This document shows, piece after piece, positions 19,779 to 29,310 of a stretch of 64,000 nt of DNA. The notes under the pieces were generated by a model. That model was not told the DNA's origin and ran no database searches. It saw nothing but the letters and a program-made list of their open reading frames with translations. How positions within the stretch are numbered: the stretch's first letter is position 1; the number at the start of each line of letters is the position of its first letter. This stretch comes from Bacteroidota bacterium (lineage in GTDB: Bacteria > Bacteroidota > Ignavibacteria > Kryptoniales > JAKASW01). The position numbers and the translations under genes are program-made. The stretch covers positions 23,925-87,924 of the forward strand of contig JAMCXB010000061.1 of NCBI GenBank assembly GCA_023480735.1, in the 5' to 3' direction.

Positions 19779-20242
19779 GGATCGGGTTCGGGTTTGATGC
19801 ACATGTGCTTGTGGAAGGTAAAGTCCTGAAGCTGGGCGGAGAGGTGATCGACTTTCCGAGAGGTCTTCGGGGACATTCTGATGGTGACATCGTGCTTCAT
19901 TCGCTGAGCGACGCGATACTCGGAGCTTGTGCCCAGGGGGATATCGGTATGTACTTCCGCGACGATGACAAGAAAATCGAAGGGATCGACAGCAAACGGA
20001 TTCTGGCATTTGCCCTAGAAGCCGCTTCAAAAAGCAGGATGAAGATAGTCAACATTGATATCGTTATTGTCGCAGACGAGCCGAAGCTCAGCGGCCTATA
20101 CAACAGGATACAGACTTCCATTTCTCAGCAATGCAATGTACCTGCAGCTGCGGTTTCCGTCAAAGCTAAGACTACGGAAGGAACCCTGGTAGGCAACGAT
20201 TCCATGGCATGTTTTGCGGTAGTCCTGATGGAACAATCGTGA
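19775..20242 (+). CDS. ispF: 2-C-methyl-D-erythritol 2,4-cyclodiphosphate synthase
   Basis: Forms the cyclic diphosphate in the MEP pathway of isoprenoid synthesis. The 155-residue protein shows the zinc ligands in GFGFDAHVL (Asp and His) and the His of [31 protein letters not shown] and the C-terminal [21 protein letters not shown] are also typical. It overlaps acyP by ATGA and the DedA gene by GTGA. Other MEP genes are not in the window. Confidence 0.96.
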   Translation: MRIGFGFDAHVLVEGKVLKLGGEVIDFPRGLRGHSDGDIVLHSLSDAILGACAQGDIGMYFRDDDKKIEGIDSKRILAFALEAASKSRMKIVNIDIVIVADEPKLSGLYNRIQTSISQQCNVPAAAVSVKAKTTEGTLVGNDSMACFAVVLMEQS

Positions 20243-20850
20243 CACAAATTGACGGCCTCATTGCGGCTCTCAATAACACCGATCCGCTTTATCTTTATTT
20301 ATCGATATTCTTCTTCGCCTTCATAGAAAATCTATTTCCGCCGTCTCCAAGTGATCTGGTGATAGCATTCGGGGGCTCGCTCGTCGGAGTTGGAAAGCTA
20401 GATCCTGTCTTAACGGTTTTTTGGGCTACTTTAGGCGGCACGCTGGGATTTGCAGTAGTCTACTTCATAGGATTCTTTTTCGGCAAAGAGATACTTAATG
20501 CTGGCAAGTTTCGATTCCTGCCGTTGGATAAGGTGACGAAGGTTGAACACTGGTTTACGAAATACGGATATGGTTTGGTCGTAGCAAACAGGTTCCTTTC
20601 GGGGACGAGGGCCGTAATTTCTTTTTTCGCCGGCATCTCGAAATTGCCGTTCTCGATTACACTTCCTTTGTGTGCCGTGAGTGCGTTGCTCTGGGACAGC
20701 TTGCTCGTTTTCGGAGGAGCTATGCTCGGCCGGAACTGGAGACTCCTTGAGCATTACCTTGACATTTACGGTCTCATCGTTGTAATACTGATAATCGCTG
20801 TATCTGCATTCTTTCTTTTGCGATACTTATACAAACGCACTCATGATTAG
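20239..20850 (+). CDS. DedA family membrane protein
   Basis: A 203-residue inner-membrane protein of the DedA/VTT superfamily, whose members act in undecaprenyl phosphate or phospholipid flipping and envelope homeostasis. Visible marks are the re-entrant motif ENLFPPSPSDLVIAFGGSLVG near the N-terminus, a membrane segment in TLGGTLGFAVVYFIGFFFG, and the conserved RFLSGTRAVISFFAGIS stretch with its Arg residues, then two C-terminal hydrophobic helices. The GTG at 20239 shares GTGA with the ispF stop, which fits the coupling seen in neighbouring genes; an in-frame start at 20209 would lie further inside ispF. Confidence 0.87.
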   Translation: MTQIDGLIAALNNTDPLYLYLSIFFFAFIENLFPPSPSDLVIAFGGSLVGVGKLDPVLTVFWATLGGTLGFAVVYFIGFFFGKEILNAGKFRFLPLDKVTKVEHWFTKYGYGLVVANRFLSGTRAVISFFAGISKLPFSITLPLCAVSALLWDSLLVFGGAMLGRNWRLLEHYLDIYGLIVVILIIAVSAFFLLRYLYKRTHD

Positions 20851-22036
20851 AAAAGCACTCTCCTGGATCGCCTTCATTGTGATAGCAATCATCACGGTAT
20901 CGATTGCCAACAACCTGCTTACTTACAGAGTGTCGCGTGAAGCCGGAGTCCAATTCGGTCCGTACTCGGAATACTCCGGTGTTATAGGTATTCGAACAGA
21001 GTACTCTGACGGAAGCGGCACGTACAGGGGAATCGGGAAAACCTGCGACTCTCTCGGTCTTGACTTTGCAATAATTACCGACAGAAACACCGTTCATCCG
21101 ATGAAAGCCAATCTTGCGCACAGGTTCGGCATCACCCTCATAATTCCTGCAGTGGAGATTTCGTCTCCGGAACAGTCCGGGCATTTCTTTGTGATAGGCG
21201 ACAGCGTTCCGCTTCTCCCCGGTAGTGGAATTACCGTCGACTCCGTCCGTCACAATGCCTTGAGCAAAGGCGACATGGTGATACTGACCCGGGGTAACGT
21301 ATATGCAAATGGCCTCAACAGGAACACATCCGAGTTCACTGGAATGGAAATCTACAACTTCGCAAACGGATGGAGGAGCGATCTCAACTTTTTAGGTATT
21401 AACAAGCTGATCGCAACATATTGTGTGTATGGCTTCCAATCAAAGGCGTTGAACTACTTGCTTCAATACCCGGGCAGGGAGATGAAGGAGTTCGACGATC
21501 TAACTCGGGTGCGAAAGGTGGTAGGAATCGGCTCACTCAATGCCATTGCGAACGTAGGACTTGGAAAGAAAACCAGCTTGCATATTCCTTCGTATGCAAG
21601 CCAATTCAACCTGGTGCACAATATCATCGTCACCAAGGTCCAGTTCAACGGGCGGTACGAACACGACAGGGAAGTGCTTCTTGCCGCACTTCGCAACGGG
21701 AACTGCTTTGTGGCGTTCAGCGGCCTTGAGCACGCGAGAGGATTCCTGTTCACGGCGGCATCGGATACGACTGTAGTCATGATGGGCGACAGCATCAGGT
21801 TGAACGGCAATGTGAGACTAAATATTGAAATGCCTGACAGCAATCAGGTTGAGACACAGGTTGTGCGGAACGGAGCCGTAATTAAGACTTATAACGATGT
21901 CGGCAGTATATCCTTCACGGTCTCCAGCCCTGGAGCGTACCGAGTGCAGGCGTTTCAAAAACGGACTATGCTCCCATTTTTCACAAAAAGATCTTTCCCA
22001 TGGATCCTTTCCAACCCCATATACGTCTATAGGTAA
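20843..22036 (+). CDS. PHP-fold protein lacking the metal-binding histidines
   Basis: A 397-residue protein with an N-terminal membrane anchor (about residues 7-29), so it probably faces the periplasm. The framework of a PHP phosphoesterase is clear: TEYSDGSGTYRGI, SLGLDFAIITDRN, PAVEISSPEQSGHFFVIG, FTGMEIYNFANGW and EVLLAALRNGNCFVAF. Yet most metal ligands are gone. The DLHxHT start reads GIRT, TDHN reads TDRN, the AHP-like loop reads TRGN and the DAH motif reads LNA. The E of PAVEIS and the H of GHFF remain. The reading frame is intact and sits between overlapping genes, so a binding or structural role is more likely than decay. Function unknown. Confidence 0.7.
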   Translation: MIRKALSWIAFIVIAIITVSIANNLLTYRVSREAGVQFGPYSEYSGVIGIRTEYSDGSGTYRGIGKTCDSLGLDFAIITDRNTVHPMKANLAHRFGITLIIPAVEISSPEQSGHFFVIGDSVPLLPGSGITVDSVRHNALSKGDMVILTRGNVYANGLNRNTSEFTGMEIYNFANGWRSDLNFLGINKLIATYCVYGFQSKALNYLLQYPGREMKEFDDLTRVRKVVGIGSLNAIANVGLGKKTSLHIPSYASQFNLVHNIIVTKVQFNGRYEHDREVLLAALRNGNCFVAFSGLEHARGFLFTAASDTTVVMMGDSIRLNGNVRLNIEMPDSNQVETQVVRNGAVIKTYNDVGSISFTVSSPGAYRVQAFQKRTMLPFFTKRSFPWILSNPIYVYR

Positions 22037-22048
22037 AGCGAACCTCAG

Positions 22049-23668
22049 ATGAAAAAAACCGGTAAGTTCCTCACGTCAAAACTAGCACTGGGCGTCGTCT
22101 CAGGACTGCTGTTGGGTTTCTCTTTCCCGCCGTTCCACTTCGAGTGGCTGGCCTTTGTGGGGCTCGTCCCGTTTCTCATTGCAATCGACGACGCACCGAA
22201 CTACAAAGAGGTCTTCAAACTCACTTACTTCTCATTCCTAGTTTTCAATGTCATCACAATATACTGGGTAGGTGGATGGAGCACCGGAGCCGATCCGTTC
22301 TTGTTAATCGGCGGTGCAGCACTTGTAATCGGGCACCCTCTTTTTTTCGCCGTCCCCATGCTTGTCTACCATTTTGTCCAGAAGAGACTGGGAAAGACCA
22401 CTGCTTTGTTTCTATTCCCGTTTCTGTATCTTTCGTTTGAGCATTTGCACTCAATAACACAGGTCGCCTTCCCCTGGTTAACGCTCGGTTATTCGCAATC
22501 GTACAATCTCGCAGATATTCAGTTTGCTTCGTACGCCGGACTTTTCGGAGTGTCTCTCCAGATTTTGATCGTGAACGTATTGTTTGCATACGCTCTAATG
22601 CTGTGGCTGAAAGATCCGAGACAGAACATGAAACGGGCAGGGATCGCGTTCGCAATTGGATTGCTGTTCGTCATAATTCCGGAGATATACGGTTCCGTTG
22701 TTCTTAGAGATGCTAGAAATGTCAAATATCGCAGGACACTGAGAGTTGCCGTGGTTCAGCCGAACATAAACCCGTACGCGAAGTGGGTCGCGGCTCCGGA
22801 CGAAATACTGCATACGTATAAGAATGAAACGAAAGCCGCATTGAGTCACAACCCGGAATTAGTGGTCTGGCCGGAGACGGCGATCCCATTCTACATCCTG
22901 CTCCCACCGTTCTCATATGACAGAGAATCGCTTCAGTCTTTTATCGACACTACAGGCATATCACTCCTGAGTGGAGTCCCTCTCGCGCACTATTTTGCCG
23001 ACAGCACTCAAGCTGGTCCGACGAGCCATTATGATGAATTCATGAATGAGTACTACGATGCATACAACGGGGCAGCGCTGTTCCTCCCGCATTCGGATGA
23101 ATACCAAACCTACAGGAAGATCGTTCTAGTCCCGTTCGGGGAGCGAATTCCATACGCTGAAGCTGTGCCTTTCTTGATCAAGCCGCTGAAGTGGGGGGTT
23201 GGCATAAGCAATTGGTCACGCGGGAAGGACACAACGGTCTTCAGGCTTGAGGATGGACTTAGATTCTCAACGGTTATCTGCTACGAAAGTGTCTTCCCGG
23301 GATTTGTTAGAGAGTTCGTCAAGAAGGGAGCCGACTTTCTGGTAATAATTACGAACGACGGCTGGTATGGTAAATCGTCCGGTCCGTATCAGCATGCTGC
23401 ATATGCAATCTTCCGCGCGATAGAAAACCGCAGGACGGTTGTTCGTTCGGCTAACACGGGTATTTCAGAATTCATATCCCCATACGGCCAATATATTGGA
23501 AAACTTACAAAGCTTGACGAGAGGGCGACTTTGTTCGCAAATATTCCGATAGATAATCAGATGACATTTTATTCCGAGCACGGCAACTGGATCGCTCATC
23601 TTGCCGAATTGATTGCGTCGGCGTCTGTTATTTTGGGACTTTTTCTTAAATTTAGACATAAAGAATAA
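22049..23668 (+). CDS. lnt: Apolipoprotein N-acyltransferase
   Basis: Transfers the third acyl chain onto the N-terminal cysteine of lipoproteins at the periplasmic side of the inner membrane. The 539-residue protein has an N-terminal multi-helix membrane domain (about 1-215, beginning GLLLGFSFPPFHFEWLAF), a nitrilase-like periplasmic domain and a last helix (about 515-533). The catalytic triad is in place: E near 275 in VWPETAIPF, K near 356 in YRKIVLVPFGERIPY and C near 409 in VICYESVFPGFVR. NDGWYGKSSGPYQH is also typical. It starts 12 bases after the PHP-like gene. Confidence 0.94.
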   Translation: MKKTGKFLTSKLALGVVSGLLLGFSFPPFHFEWLAFVGLVPFLIAIDDAPNYKEVFKLTYFSFLVFNVITIYWVGGWSTGADPFLLIGGAALVIGHPLFFAVPMLVYHFVQKRLGKTTALFLFPFLYLSFEHLHSITQVAFPWLTLGYSQSYNLADIQFASYAGLFGVSLQILIVNVLFAYALMLWLKDPRQNMKRAGIAFAIGLLFVIIPEIYGSVVLRDARNVKYRRTLRVAVVQPNINPYAKWVAAPDEILHTYKNETKAALSHNPELVVWPETAIPFYILLPPFSYDRESLQSFIDTTGISLLSGVPLAHYFADSTQAGPTSHYDEFMNEYYDAYNGAALFLPHSDEYQTYRKIVLVPFGERIPYAEAVPFLIKPLKWGVGISNWSRGKDTTVFRLEDGLRFSTVICYESVFPGFVREFVKKGADFLVIITNDGWYGKSSGPYQHAAYAIFRAIENRRTVVRSANTGISEFISPYGQYIGKLTKLDERATLFANIPIDNQMTFYSEHGNWIAHLAELIASASVILGLFLKFRHKE

Positions 23669-23689
23669 GGAGATGTAGCAACGAACTAC

Positions 23690-24712
23690 GTGGACTTGAG
23701 AAGCGATACGGTTACAAAGCCGAGCGAGGCGATGCGCAAGGCGATGGCCGATGCAGAAGTGGGGGACGACGTCTTCGGTGAAGACCCGACCATAAACCGC
23801 CTGCAGGAAAGGGTGGCGGACCTTCTAGGCAAAGAAGCGGCCATATACGTACCGAGCGGGACGATGTCCAACCAGCTGGCGCTTAAGACTCACACTAATC
23901 CCGGTGACGAAGTGATCGTCGAGAAAGACTCACATATTTTCAATTATGAATTGGCGGCACCGTCGCTCCTGTCCGGGATTCAGCTGAACCCGGTCCCAGG
24001 CAAGCGAGGGTTAATGACCGCGCAGGATGTTGAGGACGCCATTCGCCCGGACGTTTACTACATGATGCCTACGAGACTCGTGTGTGTAGAGAACACTCAT
24101 AATCGCGGCGGCGGATCAATCTATCCGATGAAACTGATCGAAGACATAAAGCAAGTTACGGCCCGTCACAACCTGAAGTACCATCTGGATGGTGCGCGCT
24201 TATGGAACGCCTCAATAGCAACAGGAATCAAGGTTTCTGAATATGCGAAGCACTTCGATTCAGTCTCGGTCTGCTTGTCAAAGGGCTTGGGTGCTCCCGT
24301 GGGTTCCGTCCTTACCGGGACAAGAGAATATGTAAACAGGGTTCGACGGTTCAGAAAAATCTTTGGCGGAGGCATGAGGCAGGCAGGTATACTGGCTGCC
24401 GCAGGGCTTTACGCGCTGGAATACAATTTCCAGAGACTCGCGGAAGATCACGAAAAGGCGAAAGTGTTCGCTCGAATCCTTCATGATTCCCCTCAGTACG
24501 AATTGAACATCGACGACGTCGAGACTAACATCGTGATATTCACGTTGAAACCTCCGATAACTATGGACAAATTTCTAGCCGACGTAAAATCGCTTGGCGT
24601 ACTTTTGTCTGCTGGAACAGCCGGGAAAGTCCGTGCGGTTACGCACCTTGATGTGTCGATCGATAATGTTAAGAAAGCAGCAGAGATTCTGGTGAGATAT
24701 CGTGCCGATTGA
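23690..24712 (+). CDS. ltaE: Low-specificity L-threonine aldolase
   Basis: A PLP enzyme splitting L-threonine (and L-allo-threonine) to glycine and acetaldehyde. The 340-residue protein begins [14 protein letters not shown], with [37 protein letters not shown], the Asp-containing [11 protein letters not shown] and the PLP-lysine motif [14 protein letters not shown]. The GTG at 23690 gives the usual N-terminus; AAGGAG lies 17 bases before it, rather far. A beta-eliminating lyase of the same fold is possible but less likely. The end overlaps the thioesterase gene by 11 bases. Together with kbl at 58505 it gives two threonine/glycine interconverting enzymes in the window. Confidence 0.9.
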   Translation: MDLRSDTVTKPSEAMRKAMADAEVGDDVFGEDPTINRLQERVADLLGKEAAIYVPSGTMSNQLALKTHTNPGDEVIVEKDSHIFNYELAAPSLLSGIQLNPVPGKRGLMTAQDVEDAIRPDVYYMMPTRLVCVENTHNRGGGSIYPMKLIEDIKQVTARHNLKYHLDGARLWNASIATGIKVSEYAKHFDSVSVCLSKGLGAPVGSVLTGTREYVNRVRRFRKIFGGGMRQAGILAAAGLYALEYNFQRLAEDHEKAKVFARILHDSPQYELNIDDVETNIVIFTLKPPITMDKFLADVKSLGVLLSAGTAGKVRAVTHLDVSIDNVKKAAEILVRYRAD

Positions 24713-25160
24713 CAGAGGTTCAGGGACTTTCAGCTTCAAATATTCGCGGGAAGTCAAGACATACGAGATAGACATCCAGCAAGTTGTCCACAACGTTATA
24801 TACTTCTACTACTTCGAAGAGGCCCGGATCGAGTACCTGAAAAGACTCGGCTTTCAGTTGAAGAAAGAAATCATCATCGACGGGGTTGAGTTCGTGGTCG
24901 CGCACAATGAAGCTGATTACCATGAAGCCGCGCGGCTCGGCGACCAGCTCACAATCTTCGCGCGAATCTCAAAGATCGGCAGAACCAGCTTCACCTTTGA
25001 TTTGAAGATCGTAAGGGAGGACGGAGCCGAAATGTGCTCGGGACGCACCACGGTCGTCGCCGTTGAAAAAGGATCCGGTCGTCCCACTCCCATACCAGAT
25101 CACATGAGAAAAGCAATGGAGGCTTTTGAAGGAGCTAAGGTGAATGCAGCCGCTGATTGA
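24702..25160 (+). CDS. Acyl-CoA thioesterase, YbgC/4-hydroxybenzoyl-CoA type
   Basis: A 152-residue single hotdog-fold protein. The N-terminal YSREVKTYEIDIQQVVHNVIYFYYFEEARIEYL pattern (seen in parts around residues 12-46) is the family signature. The catalytic Asp of the usual D-x-x-G-V-V-H-N motif appears as EIDIQQVVHN, so the Asp is present although the Gly is Gln. The later part has ARLGDQLTIFARISKIGRTS and EMCSGRTTVVAVE. Substrates of such enzymes range from short acyl-CoAs to aryl-CoAs, and this one is unknown. It starts with GTG inside ltaE and ends 17 bases into trpE. Confidence 0.85.
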   Translation: MPIDRGSGTFSFKYSREVKTYEIDIQQVVHNVIYFYYFEEARIEYLKRLGFQLKKEIIIDGVEFVVAHNEADYHEAARLGDQLTIFARISKIGRTSFTFDLKIVREDGAEMCSGRTTVVAVEKGSGRPTPIPDHMRKAMEAFEGAKVNAAAD

Positions 25161-26643
25161 ACGGGTACCAAGCCAACAGGAACTCGAGAGTGCAATGGCG
25201 GGAGGGTACACCCATTATCCCATCGTTGTCGAGATTCTGGAGGACATATACACACCCGTTGGCCTATACATGCGTCTGCGCCTCATGGGGAACGACAGCT
25301 TTCTGCTTGAAAGCGCTGAGGGCGGGGAACATATCGGGCGTTATTCCTTCATGGGAGTCAATCCTTTCGCTACTTTCATGGTTGAGGATGAAACGGTATC
25401 CATCGCCGTCGGCAATCAAAAGAGAAACGTAAACGGCTCCCCAATCGAGGAGTTGAAGGGGTTCATTTCGGGTTTCAGGGTGTTTCCTGTCGAAAACCTC
25501 CCCAGGTTCTCCGGCGGTGCAGTGGGTTACTTCGGCTACGACTTCGTGAGGCACCTTGAAGCAATTCCGATGCGTGAGTCAGCTGAGCAGCTGCCCGAAG
25601 TACTCTTGAATTTCTACGATACGATTTTGGCGGTAGACAACCTGAAAAGGAGAGTGCAGTTAATTAGTCTGGTCACGTTGAGTGACAAACCGCGCGAAAC
25701 AATGAATTCTCTTGAACGACAATTGCACCACTTACGAAAGATATCATCGTACCTGGAAACCAAGGAAGAACCGGTCGAGAAGCCAAAATGTAAGGTCGGA
25801 GAGGCACGGTTCAACATTACAAAAGCACATTTCGAAGAGATCATCAAACGTGCCAAGGAATACATTATCGAGGGAGATATTTTCCAGGTTGTTCTTTCCC
25901 AACGCGCAGAGTTTGAGTTGAAAGGAGATCCGTTTCTCCTTTATCGCGGGGTCCGTGCACTGAATCCATCCCCATATATGTTCTACCTTGAATCAAACCA
26001 GGGAGACAAGCGTTTGGCGGTCATCGGGTCATCGCCTGAAATGTTCGTGAGGAAAGATGGCAACACGATCGAGATGAGACCTATTGCCGGCACAAAACCG
26101 CGCGGGGCCAATCAGGAAGAAGACGATAGGCTTACGCGCGAACTGCTCACGGACGACAAGGAGAAGGCAGAGCACGTTATGCTGGTCGATCTGGGCCGGA
26201 ACGACATCGGAAGAGTGGCATCCACGGGAAGCGTACGTGTCAACAACTTCATGCACGTGGAGAAATTCTCACATGTAATGCACATCGTATCCGATGTGGT
26301 CGGGACTATAGATAAAGGAAGAGACGCAATAGAGACTCTTGCCGCTTGCTTCCCGGCGGGAACGCTGAGCGGGGCCCCAAAGGTGCGTGCAATGGAAATC
26401 ATAACAGAATTGGAGGAAACGCGAAGGCAGATTTACGGCGGTGCCGTAGGTTACATAGACTTCAATTCCAATATGGACACCTGCATAGCAATAAGGACAT
26501 TCGTCGTTGCCGGAGAGACGGCTTACTTGCAGGCCGGAGCAGGAATTGTTTACGATTCCGATCCTGAACGTGAGTACATTGAGTCTATCAATAAGATGAA
26601 GGCAAACCTGGAGGCGGTGAAACTGTTGGACAAATTCCAATGA
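25144..26643 (+). CDS. trpE: Anthranilate synthase component I
   Basis: With TrpG it makes anthranilate from chorismate and glutamine, the first step to tryptophan. The 499 residues include the N-terminal LLESAEGG motif, which is part of the tryptophan feedback site, GRYSFMGVNPFATF, and the C-terminal chorismate-binding domain with QVVLSQRAEFEL, GSSPEMFVRK, RPIAGTKPRG, DLGRNDIGRV, FSHVMHIVS and PAGTLSGAPKVRAMEII. The presence of LLES supports TrpE over the paralogue PabB. Its ATG lies within the thioesterase gene, and the stop overlaps trpG by four bases. The later trp genes do not follow here. Confidence 0.94.
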   Translation: MQPLIERVPSQQELESAMAGGYTHYPIVVEILEDIYTPVGLYMRLRLMGNDSFLLESAEGGEHIGRYSFMGVNPFATFMVEDETVSIAVGNQKRNVNGSPIEELKGFISGFRVFPVENLPRFSGGAVGYFGYDFVRHLEAIPMRESAEQLPEVLLNFYDTILAVDNLKRRVQLISLVTLSDKPRETMNSLERQLHHLRKISSYLETKEEPVEKPKCKVGEARFNITKAHFEEIIKRAKEYIIEGDIFQVVLSQRAEFELKGDPFLLYRGVRALNPSPYMFYLESNQGDKRLAVIGSSPEMFVRKDGNTIEMRPIAGTKPRGANQEEDDRLTRELLTDDKEKAEHVMLVDLGRNDIGRVASTGSVRVNNFMHVEKFSHVMHIVSDVVGTIDKGRDAIETLAACFPAGTLSGAPKVRAMEIITELEETRRQIYGGAVGYIDFNSNMDTCIAIRTFVVAGETAYLQAGAGIVYDSDPEREYIESINKMKANLEAVKLLDKFQ

Positions 26644-27209
26644 TACTGCTGATCGACAATTACGATTCGTTTACTTACAACCTCTATCAATACCTCACCG
26701 AACTGGGAGCTTCGGTCAGTGTTGCACGGAACGACAAGATAACCGTGGACGACATCCGCTCGACGCGGCCTGATGCCATTGTCATATCTCCCGGGCCTAA
26801 GACGCCCAGCGAGGCCGGAGTATCCGAAAGCGTCATAAAGGAATTTTACAAGTCTGTCCCGATTCTTGGCGTTTGTCTCGGACACCAGGCGATCGGGGAA
26901 GTGTTCGGGGGAAAGGTAACAAAAGCACCAATCCCCATGCACGGAAAGACATCTCAAATAATTCACAACGGGAAGTCTATTTTCACATCCCTACCAATTC
27001 CGTTCCCGGCGACAAGGTATCACTCTCTCGTTGTCTCAAACAAGGAAGTCCCTGAAGAGCTCGAGGTGATAGCATGGACCGAAGACGATCTCATCATGGG
27101 TCTCAAGCACAGGAACTACCCCACCGTCGGAGTGCAATTTCATCCGGAGTCCGTGATGACGGAGAACGGAAAAATCTTGTTACAAAATTTTCTTGATGGA
27201 AGAATCTGA
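26640..27209 (+). CDS. trpG: Anthranilate synthase component II (glutamine amidotransferase)
   Basis: Supplies ammonia from glutamine to TrpE. The 189-residue class I amidotransferase starts ILLIDNYDSFTYNLYQYL and has the oxyanion PGPKTPSEAG, the nucleophile Cys in LGVCLGHQAIGEVFGG and the His/Glu pair in VQFHPESVMTENG. In many bacteria one such subunit also serves p-aminobenzoate synthesis, and no second copy is visible here, so a dual role is possible. ATGA overlap with trpE. Confidence 0.94.
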   Translation: MILLIDNYDSFTYNLYQYLTELGASVSVARNDKITVDDIRSTRPDAIVISPGPKTPSEAGVSESVIKEFYKSVPILGVCLGHQAIGEVFGGKVTKAPIPMHGKTSQIIHNGKSIFTSLPIPFPATRYHSLVVSNKEVPEELEVIAWTEDDLIMGLKHRNYPTVGVQFHPESVMTENGKILLQNFLDGRI

Positions 27210-27211
27210 AT

Positions 27212-27916
27212 ATGAGCACAATTATCAACCATGGGCTGAATAGCGACCGTCTCTCAATCATAGAAGCACAACAAAGAGACATTTGGAGGATCTTCCAGAT
27301 TATGGCGGAGTTTGTCGACGGCTTTGATCTATTGAGCAGATCGGCGCCGGCGGTCTCAATATTCGGTTCCGCGAGGATGAAACCCGGCAGCAAGTATTAT
27401 GAGCTCACCAGGGAAGTGGCTTTTGAATTGGCAAAGACCGGGTATGCCATCGTCAGCGGGGGAGGTGGTGGTCTGATGGAAGCGGCCAATCGCGGCGCGA
27501 AAGAGGCGGGCGGGGAGTCAATTGGATTAAACATACAGCTTCCTTTCGAGCAGAGGCCTAACGAGTATATCGATCCCGACAAAGTGATGACTTTTCAACA
27601 CTTCTTCGTCCGTAAGGTCATGTTCGTGAAGTATGCGCAGGGTTTCGTAGTGATGCCGGGCGGGTACGGCACTGTGGATGAATTTTCAGAAGCCATAACT
27701 CTTATACAAACCAACAAGACAAAGACCTTTCCGGTTGTTCTGATGGGAAGCAGTTATTGGAAAAAACTGCTCGAATGGATGAAGGAAACTGCCTTGCAGG
27801 AGGGCTGCATTACAGAGAAAGACCTGGAGATATTTCATGTGTGCGATGAACCGATCGACGCTGTGAAAATAATTAAGGACTTTGGGATTCGTCATGGTTA
27901 TGTCACGAACTTTTAA
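27212..27916 (+). CDS. LOG family protein (TIGR00730-type)
   Basis: A 234-residue Rossmann-like protein of the Lonely Guy/PpnN superfamily, which hydrolyses nucleoside 5'-monophosphates to base and ribose 5-phosphate. The nucleotide loop VSGGGGGLMEAANRGAKEAGG and the signature MPGGYGTVDEFSEAI (PGGxGTxxE) are both present, with the catalytic Arg/Glu setting in VRKVMFVKYAQGFVV. The N-terminal helix (about 8-35) is the usual extra segment of the larger bacterial forms. It begins two bases after trpG, and its last 23 bases overlap the next gene. Confidence 0.9.
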   Translation: MSTIINHGLNSDRLSIIEAQQRDIWRIFQIMAEFVDGFDLLSRSAPAVSIFGSARMKPGSKYYELTREVAFELAKTGYAIVSGGGGGLMEAANRGAKEAGGESIGLNIQLPFEQRPNEYIDPDKVMTFQHFFVRKVMFVKYAQGFVVMPGGYGTVDEFSEAITLIQTNKTKTFPVVLMGSSYWKKLLEWMKETALQEGCITEKDLEIFHVCDEPIDAVKIIKDFGIRHGYVTNF

Positions 27917-29072
27917 GGGAACTCTTGCTATTGCATTACCTATTGGATTGTCATTCATTGCAATACTGGGATTCGTTACTCATGGCTTTATTTTCGGCGC
28001 GACTCAACGCCCGCTCAAAACAGAGCCCATCCAAGACTTTCAGAACGTAAGCCGACTTTCGCTTTACCGAATTCCCGACACTCTGAGTTTCTGTGGTGAG
28101 CGGATGCCTTTGGAGATTCCCGACGTGCGACAGAGAATGGAACAAACCTTCTATGTGGAACTCTCCGACGCTCAGATCATTCTTGACCTGAAGAGAAGTA
28201 CGGAATATTTTCCGTACATCGATCAGAAGCTCCGCGATATGAATCTCCCGAGGGACTTGAGGTATCTTCCGGTTGCCGAGAGCGCGCTGCGGAATCTCGT
28301 CTCCTATAGGGGCGCAGCGGGAATATGGCAGTTCACTCCCGAAACTGCCCGACATTATGGTCTGATAGTAAACAGTTACGTTGATGAGAGATATAATTTT
28401 CGCAAGGCCACCGATGCCGCCCTCACATATCTCACTGATTTAGACAGTACTTTCGGAAGTTGGTCGCTCGCTGTAGCCGCATATAACATGGGAAGCGCAG
28501 GAATCAAATCCAGCCTGAACTACCAGATGGTCAAGAGCTACTACAGCCTGTATCTCAATGATGAAACGGCGCACTTTGTCTTCAGGATTGTTGCCTTGAA
28601 ACAGATCATGTCGCATTACAAGAAGTACGGATTTGAACTGCAACCCTCAGATTTCTATCATCCCCCGGAGACAAAGCTCGTGGTCATTACTCACATTTAC
28701 AACATCGCGGCTTGGGCGAAACAACAGGGATCGAGTTACAAGGAGCTGCGGGAACTTAACCCCTGGCTCATAAATAGATCTCTTCCGGAAGGTACCTGGG
28801 CAATCCAACTCCCAAAGTATGCCCAACCCGCCGTCTTCACAGAGTCATCTCCTGTTATCGAGGATACGACCGACAGCCTCACTTCAAACGAGATCACGAA
28901 GAGTCCGCTCATATACAGAGTCAAGACGGGGGACTCTCTAACCAGAATCGCCGACGCGTATGGTGTTACCGTGAGTGATCTCGTCGGGTGGAACGACCTT
29001 GGCGTAAGAAGATACCTGAAGATTGGGGAGAGATTGAAGATATTCCTAGATAATCGGGACATCGAAAAGTAA
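27894..29072 (+). CDS. Membrane-bound lytic murein transglycosylase with LysM domain (MltD-like)
   Basis: Cleaves peptidoglycan glycan strands at the periplasmic side. An N-terminal hydrophobic signal/anchor (about residues 8-30) is followed by an SLT domain with the catalytic Glu in YLPVAESALRNLVS, then GAAGIWQFTPETARHYGL and WSLAVAAYNMGSAGI. The C-terminus has one LysM repeat (YRVKTGDSLTRIADAYGV to LKIGERLKIFL). There is no Cys for lipid attachment near the N-terminus, unlike E. coli MltD. The ATG at 27894 is chosen; 27900 is an alternative. It is the last gene of the long overlapping run. The next 238 bases hold only a doubtful 35-codon frame on the minus strand. Confidence 0.88.
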   Translation: MVMSRTFKGTLAIALPIGLSFIAILGFVTHGFIFGATQRPLKTEPIQDFQNVSRLSLYRIPDTLSFCGERMPLEIPDVRQRMEQTFYVELSDAQIILDLKRSTEYFPYIDQKLRDMNLPRDLRYLPVAESALRNLVSYRGAAGIWQFTPETARHYGLIVNSYVDERYNFRKATDAALTYLTDLDSTFGSWSLAVAAYNMGSAGIKSSLNYQMVKSYYSLYLNDETAHFVFRIVALKQIMSHYKKYGFELQPSDFYHPPETKLVVITHIYNIAAWAKQQGSSYKELRELNPWLINRSLPEGTWAIQLPKYAQPAVFTESSPVIEDTTDSLTSNEITKSPLIYRVKTGDSLTRIADAYGVTVSDLVGWNDLGVRRYLKIGERLKIFLDNRDIEK

Positions 29073-29310
29073 TTGGTATCCGGCAGGTCCAATGCCGACA
29101 ACAAGCCCGATGGATTGTCACGACACCGGCAGTTTCTATAAACCTGCTACGTTATTCGGATTCACATTGCAGAATAAACCGCCACAACACCTAAAAGAGA
29201 GTCCGTAACTCCAGCATCCATTTGCCGTTGAAGCTCCGGCCTGTGACAGCAGTTATTTCATCATCTTCATATGCAGTTATACGCTGTCTTCTAAACATTC
29301 ATGGAACCCT

